A stretch of 64,000 bases of DNA from Haliclona indistincta (lineage: Eukaryota; Porifera; Demospongiae; Haplosclerida; Chalinidae), in assembly GCA_964017065.1 (NCBI GenBank), contig OZ024787.1, positions 5,949,301 to 6,013,300 on the forward strand. Reading direction: 5' to 3'. Shown here one piece after another: positions 58,301-64,000 of the stretch (positions are counted from its first letter, which is position 1; each line of letters starts with the position of its first letter). A model generated the notes under the pieces. The model ran no database searches. It was not told where the DNA came from and worked only from the letters and a program-made list of their open reading frames with translations. Position numbers and translations under genes: made by a program.

Positions 58301-61300
58301 GAAGACATCCTCACAGTTAATCATTGTTCATTTCTACAATTTCTTTCTTTTCAGTGTTCAATTTGATGGTCAATATGTGGTCAGTGGTGCCTATGACTTT
58401 CTAGTAAAAGTATGGGATCCAAATGATGGTTCTTGTGTTCACACGCTCCAGGGCCATACAAACAGAGTCTACTCATTATTGGTTAGTATTATAAATAGAA
58501 CATGACATAGTGACGTCAGTGCAGTAAACTCCATGATTGTTTTGCGGAATAATTTTCTTTCATAGCAGAGTACTGGAAGCCATTGGATCGTTATCAAAGC
58601 AATTGACATAGCCAGCTGTCAATAATATTACTGGTAGTCTAAAAACTCAGGCTATATTCAGTGCCAGCTTACAGGCCATGCAATTTAACCATGACAACAT
58701 TATACCAAGAGTCTTGATTATACAAATGGCACAAACCATTTTAAGTCACAGCAATACTAATTACAGTGTTTTACACTAGGACAAAATAAAAAGAGCACAA
58801 ATTGCATGCGATTATAGTTCTAGGAAACTTATAGGCTCTAGGCAACTTCTACGGTGCAGTTCACACACTATAAATAGCAATTATTTGCATTGTGACCATG
58901 CCCCTGAACGCCACTTTTCCCTCTATAGCTCAATCAATAGCTTCATTTCGTCTTCACTGAACTCTAGCCATCTTCACTCATTCACATGTATTGCAATCCA
59001 GTTGCGTGGTTGCCATAAGAGTTCCCCTACAGATTAGTGTTGTGAACAGTTTCTTATTATAACGATTCTGTCTATATTAACAGCAGAGCTGGTTTTCGGG
59101 TTGCTCGCGAGCAGGTCCTGTTCTGATTGGAACAGAATTGACCTTAGCAAGTTGCATGACAGCAGATATTGTGAAAATGGCCAGTCGCCTACAAATGGTG
59201 TTTCAGCTCCAGTGTAAACCAAACTTACTCTAATCAATAAAAATGCAGCAGCTCACTGCACTCATTCTAGGAGCAGATCCAGGAGTCAGAGAAGGAGTCG
59301 GCACACAGTGTGCTTTGAAAATTTTGCTAATTAATATTCACTAATATTGTTTTACATGATTTTCGCTCGTGTGCAACATTGACAGTCGAGATATTGGCTC
59401 AGGAATGCAGCTACTAGGCTCTTCGTTTTGTAATTGTTAAAGGAAAAGAGGGTCTCAGACCGTCCACACCATGTCACACTTTAGCAAAAGGGGGTCAGCT
59501 GCCTCCAATAACTTCCCTAGATTCGTCCCTGCACGACCAATATTAGCAATCATGGCAGTAGATTAATCATTAAGAAGATGGCATCATCAATTAACTCTTT
59601 AGGGACTGAATTATTTTGACGAAAATTCGACTTGCTCTAAACTGACAGTTTGTCTTGCATTTTCTACAACATGCAGTATGTTAGCTGTTCCAAACTAGCA
59701 CTGTTGTTTCCTGGTATGTCAAAGTTTACAAACATGTACTAAACTCTGAGTTGGCCACTCCCACTTCGGAACTGAAGCTGCTTAAGTGCTGCGACCTCGT
59801 CATTTTTCAGTCAATTTTGGTCTTGGTTTAGCCCTTGTGACTGATACAAAAACCTGGTGGTGTCTAGGTGAGCTAACAGCATAGTTTACACCATATTCCA
59901 TGCTCAAGTATGCATTTTCGGAAATCCTGTAGCCTTAAAAATGCCAAAAGTGGCGAGGGGCTCCGCCCCTTCGAACCCCGGGTTAACAGGGGGACACCCC
60001 CTTTAAAATTCCCCCCGTGCTATACGTTTTAGTGGGGAGGGCGCGCCGAAAAACAGGCGGTTTTTTCCAGGTAAAGTCATCTTTTGCAAATAAACTTGAT
60101 TTGACCTTTCTAGAGCACTTTTTGCACTTTTTATGACGTCTAGAGTAGGTGGAGTCAATTATGGCGGCTAAATCCGCTATAGGCCTTAAAGGGTTAACAA
60201 ATGACCAACCCCAATAGTCCAATGCAAGCCAGTACAAACTACTATGCATAATTATAAGCAGGAGCGCATATACACTGCAAAACATTGGAAATGAGCAGGA
60301 TGAAGCATGGACGAATGTAAAGGTAGAAAATAGCGCCCCACGACACACAAAGAAAGGCCTAAATTTTTAAGTACCAACAATCGACAGTGGCAGTTAAACC
60401 CTCCTTTCCATTGTGCTCTCCTGAAGAAATAATCTCAAGTATTTGTCGAAATAATTAGTTCATTGAGACTATTGGAGTTGAGTTTAACACTCTTTACTTG
60501 TTATGGGCGACATTTTGTCCAGTAGTTAGTTGACTTTATGTTTTGTAGTTTGATGGAATACACATTGTAAGCGGCTCTCTGGACACTTCTATCAGAGTAT
60601 GGAATGTTAATAGTGGACTGTGTATACACACTTTGGTTGGTAAGATCAATCACAATTACTCTCACTACATTAAGATTGCGTCATAATTGCATGCCTAGAG
60701 AGAATTAAGGCATGTTTTCTTTGAATTAATACTAAAATGGCACTACATGCTTAGTTTTATCTCTCATATTTACTGTTATAGCATTGATATTTATTTTTTC
60801 TGCAGGTCACATATCATTGACAAGTGCTATGGAATTAAGTGGAAACATACTTGTATCGGGAAATGCAGATTCGACAGTGAAGGTAATAATATTCATTGAA
60901 TTGCGAGCATTGCATAATTATACGAGAAATTTGCAGTGTCTCAGTCTACAATATTTTGGATAGTCACAACCATAGCAAAATAAGGATAACAGGGATAACA
61001 AAATATTGATAACAGGGATAACAAAATATTGATAACAGTTTTAAAAAAATAGTGATAACAAAATAGGGATAACAATAGGGATAACAATAGGGATAACAAT
61101 AGGGATAACAATAGGGATAACAATAGGGATAACAATAGGGATATGATACAAGTACAGGACCATGCATTGATGAGAGAACAACGAAATTGAATAGTTTCGT
61201 TAGATTAAAAATGAATATCTACACATAATGGAAAAGATAGACTGGATGATGGCTGTCAGTTTGTATTGGCTAAACAGAGAATTCTGATTGGTAAGCATTA

Positions 61301-63407
61301 AATACACTGTACCTCTAAATCGAGACATCAACAAATTTGTGTTTGTGGGTCGTTATGCTTGTACATGAGCATGTAGTGATTGTCTGGAAGCATAGTGGAT
61401 ATAGAAAACTGCTGCTTGCCATCCACAGGCCTCTGACTGCCAATAATACGCTGACGGTGGTAGTTCATTCATCAAATGCCAGTCATAATCCAGTTTATCT
61501 ATTGTAACATGTCTATCACGTGTAGATTTGTAATTTGTTCAAGTGCATGCCTGCATGGCCACTTCTAGCTCTTTATTAGATGCTTTTGTGCAAGTATTGG
61601 CTAGGACTATAGTCAAATTCTGTGTACCTAATTTTTCAAGGCTAATCGCATTTCAATGCCTGAAAATGAAATGATGTGTACAGCTACTTAGGTGTCTGCT
61701 GCACCCAAGCACACATTGGCTATGCCTATAAGAAGTCTTGTGCTCAAATGTGCAACTTGACTTAGTTAATGGTTCTGCCGTGCTCCTTGCTTGTGTTGAA
61801 AATCACTGTCACATCTCTATCAATAACAAAAGATGCCCTGCTAGTAAAGCCTAGTATGAACCATCATCCCTATATTATGCTAGCTAAATGTTTGCTACTG
61901 ATAAGGATGTTAATGGGTAGGGTAGATTATATCATTAGGCAAGTAGACGGTCTACGAGGATAAAATTATTAGGTAAGTGGACGGCCTACGAAGATTGTCA
62001 TTAGGCAAGTAGACAGTCTACGAAGATTATGTCATTAGGCAAGGTAGACGGTCTAGAAAGAATAATGAAAACCCGGAAGAACGTGTGCACATTCCATCAG
62101 AGAAAAATAACTGCAATAATATTACACCAGGACAAAGAAATGACAAACCAGCATTGATAATTTTCTCGCTCCCCTCCCATTTTTATCGAAGTGTGCTCTT
62201 CCAACAATTTCTAAACGAAGCACTGCAGCTACCAATGTATCAGTGGTGTATTAGTCAAAGTTACTATCTTGTTGATTACTGACCAATATTAAACTCAAGC
62301 TTTTTCATTGTCAATCAGTACATTCGAATATCCTTGCATCTCGTATTACATTGTGTATCGACCAGCCTTGACCAGAGTAAAGTGTGTTTGTGAAGCTAAG
62401 GGTTGTAATACTAGGGAGCCAAGAATAGATGAGCAGAGGTGATTGCTCCTTTCTGCCCTTTAATGGCACCTAATTGATTTGTGTGCTACTCCTTGGCTTT
62501 GTCACTGTCAATGAGTGTTTTTATACTGTAGGTATGGAATGTTGCCACTGGTTATTGTGAACACACACTTCATGGTCCACACAAGCACCAAAGTGCTGTC
62601 ACAAGCCTTCAATTCACTGAAAACTTTGTTGTTACGAGCAGTGATGATGGCAGTGTTAAGCTTTGGGATATTAAAACTGGGGAATTCATTAGAGATCTTG
62701 TTAGCTTGGACAGTGGTGGAAATGGTAAGCATTATTGTGATACAATGTGTTTATGCTACACATAATGGTACAAAATTCAAAACCAGTGGAAAGTATTTGT
62801 GCCTCTTCACTGCCTATTGTGTATACCGTATAATTTTGGAGAGTCAAAATTTTGGTGAATGACCCAGATTTTGTGTTTTGGCGAATTTAATTTTGGCGTC
62901 AAGTGCCTGGCTCACGTATTACTGTAATAGAAAAAGCAGATTTTGGCAAATGCTTGACGATTCGCCAAATTTGCCGAAGTTTCCTCTCGCCAAAATTACG
63001 GTACTGTGGTTCGATATTTGTTACAGCGTGTACAAATGTGTATACAGAACAAGTGGGCTCAAATGGCATTGCTTCAACGTCAGACAAGTTTAAGATAAAT
63101 ACATGTAAGCATGAAACTATGGGCTGTGAACACCTGGTACAGTCTATTGGGTGTGTACAGCACTTCGTACTCAAAATAAAAGTGATGTCTTAAAACTGAA
63201 TCGTTTATCTTACATCAATTATAATGGCTGACCAGTTGGCCACATAATATTATTACATACGCAGTCTCTACATATTCTATGATATTTTACACAGGTGGTG
63301 TTGTCTGGAGAGTGAGGTGTAATGATCGCAAGTTAGTGTGTGCTGTTGGTAGTCGCAATGGTATTGAAGATACTAAACTATTAGTCATTGATTTTGACAG
63401 TCACTGA
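40349..63407 (+). CDS. FBXW7: FBXW7/CDC4-type F-box and WD40 repeat protein, 15 coding exons
   Basis: Substrate receptor of an SCF ubiquitin ligase; family members bind phosphorylated degrons of cyclin E, Myc and Notch. Exons: 40349-40485, 41083-41124, 43110-43152, 44936-45030, 52960-53053, 55257-55355, 56357-56443, 56740-56835, 56888-56975, 58076-58172, 58355-58481, 60549-60639, 60806-60882, 62532-62724, 63295-63407. All introns are GT-AG and the sum, 1,479 nt, is divisible by three (492 residues). Domains: dimerisation region ([20 protein letters not shown]) about residues 20-60; F-box ([20 protein letters not shown]) about 68-110; eight WD40 blades about 165-485. Arginines equivalent to human R441, R465, R479 and R505 are kept (about R228, R252, R266, R292; GSTDR, STVRC, GSRDA, AAVRC). 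The start is uncertain: ATG at 40349 or 40330 in the same frame, or an upstream spliced exon, since vertebrate proteins have a longer N-terminus. Confidence 0.93.
41820..42140. repeat. CAGTGCTCTAT short repeats in intron 2
   Basis: Four or so copies of a CAGTGCTCTATATTCC/CAGTGCTCTATTTTCC motif spaced 20-40 bp (41960-42070). Non-coding. Confidence 0.5.
42682..42801. mobile_element. TTAA-flanked hairpin element, 120 bp
   Basis: TTAA at 42678-42681 and 42802-42805. The element is one near-perfect hairpin (AGCACCGCTC...GAGCGGTGCT, with TGCTCTACGCAATATAATAG and its inverse inside). Located in intron 2 of the FBXW7-like gene. Confidence 0.75.
43390..44640. repeat. Composite inverted block of tandem repeats in intron 3
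   Basis: Outer arms hold GAGTGTGGGTACACTGTTTTTCTCC repeats (43405-43570, and inverted at 44528-44600). Inside are tandem GCCTAACGGCGCCCAGTATT-like ~22 bp units (43650-43790, inverted at 44335-44455). Between are a tRNA-like segment and three ~60 bp units (CTCGACGATCCTTAG...GGCCGAAGGCCC, 44055-44215). A related block lies at 53122-53504. Frames such as 44119-44448 are Pro/Ser/Ile repeat translations. Confidence 0.75.
43961..44035 (+). repeat. tRNA-like (SINE head-like) sequence
   Basis: GGTTGCGGTGGCTTAGTATGGTGG contains an A-box-like TGGCTTAGTATGG (about 43970-43982), and GGTTCGATTCT at 44006-44016 is a near-perfect B-box. The spacing, about 35 bp, is right for a tRNA or tRNA-derived SINE promoter. 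The acceptor arms do not pair well, so I call it a pseudo-tRNA or SINE head, not a functional tRNA. Confidence 0.5.
45750..45965 (-). pseudogene. BEL/Pao-like retroelement pol fragment
   Basis: Minus-strand fragment in intron 4 of the FBXW7-like gene. It reads [19 protein letters not shown] and [14 protein letters not shown], the block just before the first reverse transcriptase motif in BEL/Pao polyproteins (YFEKGHAE..., YLPMH-V-K-SS). After that the frame drifts and the expected R-VFDASAK block is not intact; a neighbouring frame (45613-45800) may hold a degraded continuation. No LTRs were seen nearby. Family call is from memory of the motif. Confidence 0.5.
46073..46185. mobile_element. 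TTAA-flanked hairpin element, 113 bp
   Basis: TTAA at 46069-46072 and 46186-46189. Near-perfect hairpin: CCCATGGGTTCCGAGG at the left, CCGAGGAACCCACGGG at the right, loop region GGTTAATTATACCGCCCGAG. The 52090-52214 element has the same architecture and inner sequence. Confidence 0.75.
46398..46590 (+). repeat. Left inner inverted repeat, possible promoter
   Basis: Contains GATTTCAGCTCACTTCGAAT, GTGCGTGCGTGC tracts and a small palindrome TAGCCTCGTCCCCAGGCC...GGCCTGG. The same sequence, inverted, is at 48318-48540. It precedes the helicase ATG by 114 bp. A promoter role is inferred from position. Confidence 0.65.
46704..47200 (+). pseudogene. RecQ-like ATP-dependent DNA helicase, N-terminal part only
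   Basis: ATG at 46704 opens a RecQ-type helicase domain: [20 protein letters not shown] (motif 0) and [13 protein letters not shown] (Walker A). After a junction between about 46890 and 46930 the frame resumes with [20 protein letters not shown] (motif Ia) and SAGILSGNE, splices at GAAG|GTATGT (47026) to ACAG|AT (47076), and continues [29 protein letters not shown]. The DEAH box and everything after are missing: the sequence stops at the boundary with the opposing gene near 47165. The whole helicase C-terminal half is therefore deleted and the copy is not functional. Short ~50 bp introns match those of the host gene. Confidence 0.75.
47154..48206 (-). pseudogene. Remnant of a second element-encoded protein (DUF6589-like?)
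   Basis: Minus-strand gene pieces reading away from the right inverted repeat. First piece (48206-48024): [20 protein letters not shown], a C-x2-C start, then a one-base frame shift near 48070 to [20 protein letters not shown], which continues into 48024-47785 ([19 protein letters not shown]). A last piece (47372-47154) has [20 protein letters not shown] followed by a basic SSRRNKNK stretch. This layout (N-terminal zinc cluster, Thr-Pro-Arg-Lys linker, a -FAW--AMDEL--KA--LLSIL- block, basic stretch) resembles the N-terminal half of a multicopy protein family of sponges and cnidarians, in some cases annotated DUF6589. The assignment is tentative. Confidence 0.4.
48318..48540 (-). repeat. Right inner inverted repeat, possible promoter
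   Basis: Inverse copy of 46398-46590, with a ~30 bp insertion (CGAATCACACAATGCATAAT...) near 48425. It sits about 110 bp upstream of the minus-strand gene remnant. Confidence 0.65.
48907..49070. repeat. Cluster of ACTTCCTGG hairpins
   Basis: Three tandem ~50 bp units, each with ACTTCCTGG, a GATATATATAT core and CCAGGAAGT. They end with GGTATGGGATATATTCCACT. Non-coding; adjacent to the right end of the RecQ-bearing element. Confidence 0.65.
49105..50580. other. Unassigned part of intron 4
   Basis: Contains palindromic ATATGGATATTTTC motifs (49482-49545) and short direct repeats (CATGCCCAAATATA at 50107 and 50165; CTCACATGAATTACA at 50007 and 50023). No convincing coding sequence. Confidence 0.45.
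50827..52080 (-). pseudogene. Crypton-type tyrosine recombinase (DUF3504-like)
   Basis: Minus strand, antisense to the FBXW7-like gene in its intron 4. The N-terminal half has [30 protein letters not shown], and a catalytic region [16 protein letters not shown] (first Arg). After a frame change near 51470 the sequence continues [20 protein letters not shown] and DYFYLRPKK, and after a second change near 51340 [36 protein letters not shown] (His-x-x-Arg) and [15 protein letters not shown] (His and the nucleophilic Tyr). Catalytic Arg, His-x-x-Arg and Tyr positions are thus all visible but spread over three registers, so the gene is dead, or the assembly has indels. The C-terminal tail is Pro/Ser-rich. 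The first in-frame codon lies next to the 52090-52214 hairpin element, so the true N-terminus is lost. Confidence 0.7.
52090..52214. mobile_element. TTAA-flanked hairpin element, 125 bp
   Basis: TTAA at 52086-52089 and 52215-52218. Hairpin ends CTCCCGGTCTCT and AGAGACCGGGAG, inner GGTTAATTATGCC and its inverse, shared with 46073-46185. It abuts the 5' side of the Crypton remnant. Confidence 0.75.
53122..53504. mobile_element. Inverted-repeat element with GCCCAGTATTCGCC tandem units in intron 5
   Basis: Ends GGTAAAACCCGGAATT and AATTCCGGGTTTTACC are exact inverses. The interior is an inverted set of GCCTAACGGCGCCCAGTATT units like those at 43650-43790, plus CTTGGGTTTAGGGTTTAG. Confidence 0.75.
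54268..54531. mobile_element. Short inverted-repeat element in intron 5
   Basis: CCATTTTAGGCGCTAATAG at the left against CCATTTTAGTCGCTAATAG (reverse of the right). About 265 bp, no coding sequence. Confidence 0.65.
54808..55183. mobile_element. Short inverted-repeat element in intron 5
   Basis: CAGTGTGGATTATAAT at the left and ATTATAATCCACACTG at the right are exact inverses, with GGTCTGAC/GTCCGGAC-type motifs repeated inside. No clear target duplication. Confidence 0.65.
55818..55860. repeat. Hairpin in intron 6
   Basis: CAAGAATTGTTGGCTATG and its exact inverse, separated by only a few bases, form a long perfect stem. Confidence 0.8.
56563..56640. mobile_element. Small palindromic element in intron 7
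   Basis: TAGCCTCGTTCCCT...GGGAACGAGGCTA with GTTTCCGCGTTGCGAAAA inside, a relative of the palindromes in the inner inverted repeats at 46493-46565 and 48340-48415. Confidence 0.65.
57034..57141. mobile_element. Pogo-like miniature element in intron 9, 108 bp
   Basis: TA at 57032-57033 and 57142-57143; left end CAGTGGAACCTCTCTATAAC followed by GGAC, right end (reversed) CAGTAGATTCCAAAGCAAC followed by GGAC. Same end type as 27186-27645. Confidence 0.65.
57276..57582. mobile_element. Short inverted-repeat element in intron 9
   Basis: CGGCCATAAGCGGCTGCAGG at the left and CCTGCAGCCGCCTATGCTCG at the right pair with few mismatches; CCCGGGCT/GCCCGGG also pair. No coding sequence. Confidence 0.5.
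59595..60193. mobile_element. TTAA element, dispersed 590 bp family, copy 3, in intron 11
   Basis: TTAA at 59591-59594 and 60194-60197. Closely similar to 26459-27046 over the whole length (CTCTTTAGGGACTGAATTAT at the left, GGCCTTAAAGGG at the right). Apparently complete, without nested insertions. The minus frame at 59983-60348 crosses its right end and is not a gene. Confidence 0.82.
60960..61146. repeat. ~12 bp minisatellite in intron 13
   Basis: AATAGGGATAAC repeated about seven times at 61060-61143, preceded by longer variants (AGGGATAACAAAATATTGATAAC, 60983-61060). The Leu/Ser and Tyr/Cys/Pro frames on the minus strand are artefacts. Confidence 0.95.
61925..62055. repeat. ~37 bp tandem repeat in intron 13
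   Basis: About four units of the type ATTAGGCAAGTAGACGGTCT followed by ACGAGGAT, with the last one diverged. Confidence 0.85.
62826..63001. mobile_element. 176 bp inverted-repeat element in intron 14
   Basis: TA at 62824-62825 and 63002-63003; ends CCGTATAATTTTGG and (reversed) CCGTAATTTTGGCGA. A diverged inverted copy lies at about 5290-5485 (TGAGCCAGGCTCTTGACGCC, CTGCTTTTTCTATTGCAGTA). Repeated TTTTGGCGAA motifs inside. Confidence 0.7.
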
Positions 63408-63478
63408 TCAAAGCAATTATATCACTCGCTCATCTCAATGCAACTCATCTCACTATGCCTTTAATTTTATTTCATTAA

Positions 63479-63676
63479 GTGACCTCATCAAATATTTTGT
63501 CCATGTCAAATGGCACTAAAAGAAAACTATGCCGTTTGGCTCGGCAGTGGTATGTAGGGATGACCGCTGTGGCTAATCTGAGTGATACAGTTATTCATAC
63601 TACATGCACTGTGTCATGCCTTGTAACTGATACTGGCCAACTGGCTGCCCTAGAGTTTTACAGTGTTACTCCTTAA
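63479..63676 (+). CDS. Possible alternative or separate terminal exon
   Basis: 72 bp after the FBXW7-like stop, a pyrimidine-rich tract ending TTTCATTAAG precedes an open frame (NILSMSNGTKRKLCRLARQ, then WYVGMTAVANL..., LVTDTGQLAALEFYSVTP) that runs to TAA at 63674-63676. The first codon is not ATG, so it would have to be a spliced exon. The composition is protein-like, but I do not recognise it. A chance frame in the 3' UTR is an equal possibility. Confidence 0.25.
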   Translation: MTSSNILSMSNGTKRKLCRLARQWYVGMTAVANLSDTVIHTTCTVSCLVTDTGQLAALEFYSVTP

Positions 63677-63679
63677 ATA

Positions 63680-63780
63680 TTGTTCGTAGAGACATGTGTC
63701 TCTACGAACAATAAACAGCCTTGTCTCTAGGCCACACCCTCCTTTCAAATTAGGGTGTGACCTGAGGACAAGGCTAGGAC
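63680..63780. repeat. 3' UTR hairpins, with AATAAA
   Basis: TTGTTCGTAGAGACATGTGT forms a near-perfect stem with its inverse up to 63712, immediately followed by a small palindromic element (CCTTGTCTCTAGGCC... to GGACAAGGCTAGG). AATAAA occurs at about 63710-63715 and again at 63913-63918; either could serve as the poly(A) signal of the FBXW7-like gene. Confidence 0.55.
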
Positions 63781-64000
63781 ACACATCAATCATAGATATT
63801 ACAGCAGTTTTATTACATGCAACCATAACAGCAGTTAAATGTATCATGTTTACGTTGTCAATCCAGTCTACAAACACACTGACTAAAGAATTTAATCACA
63901 TTAGTCAAGAACAATAAACACAAATGAGATTTTGTGAACAGGCTATTTCTGTTGTCAGAATTATGTTTCTTATAGCACATAAACTCAAACCGTGTTAAAA

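Noticed and set aside
59983..60348. 121-codon minus frame
   Set aside because: It spans the right boundary of a TTAA element and has no counterpart in the sibling copy at 26459-27046.
61060..61143. TAGGGATAACA motif resembling the start of the I-SceI homing endonuclease site
   Set aside because: It is the unit of a 12 bp minisatellite and only about the first 11 of 18 bases match.

Overview
This is eukaryotic, intron-containing, AT-rich DNA from an animal. I favour a sponge or another early-branching invertebrate. The evidence is one well-conserved metazoan gene, an FBXW7/CDC4-type F-box WD40 protein, plus remnants of mobile families common in such genomes: an Academ-like transposon, a Crypton recombinase, a DIRS-like and a BEL/Pao-like retroelement, and many TTAA-target short elements. 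The species assignment is inference. One assembly gap lies at 21091-21290.

Layout. 1-21090 is an AT-rich satellite landscape: ~170 bp palindrome-rich units flanked by ~300 bp boxes. It is split by several insertions: a 4.85 kb block (4357-9210), a 743 bp hAT-type element with an 8 bp target duplication (9734-10476), a 6.2 kb Academ-like transposon (11202-17427), and a 1.6 kb element with 35 bp perfect terminal inverted repeats (18566-20200). The Academ-like element is itself broken by a 1,040 bp TTAA-flanked insertion; taking that out restores the reading frame. 21.3-35 kb is nested foldback and TTAA elements, tandem duplications and a few possible orphan exons. 35.7-38.3 kb is a truncated DIRS-like retroelement. 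38.7-39.4 kb is a foldback element.

40.3-63.4 kb is the only gene I can reconstruct end to end: 15 coding exons on the plus strand, 1,479 nt in total, open in one frame and giving 492 residues. It contains the dimerisation region, the F-box and eight WD40 blades, and the four phosphodegron-contacting arginine positions are kept. Its introns are loaded with transposons. The 7.9 kb intron 4 holds a BEL/Pao-like fragment, a two-gene RecQ-helicase element with long inverted repeats, and a Crypton tyrosine recombinase.

Most interesting leads: (1) the RecQ-containing element, whose two convergent gene remnants meet tail to tail between inverted repeats that sit just upstream of each gene; (2) the chain of TTAA-target insertions, some abutting and sharing a TTAA, some nested, one in a transposase gene; (3) evidence that the satellite boxes derive from the same TTAA family as the dispersed ~590 bp copies.
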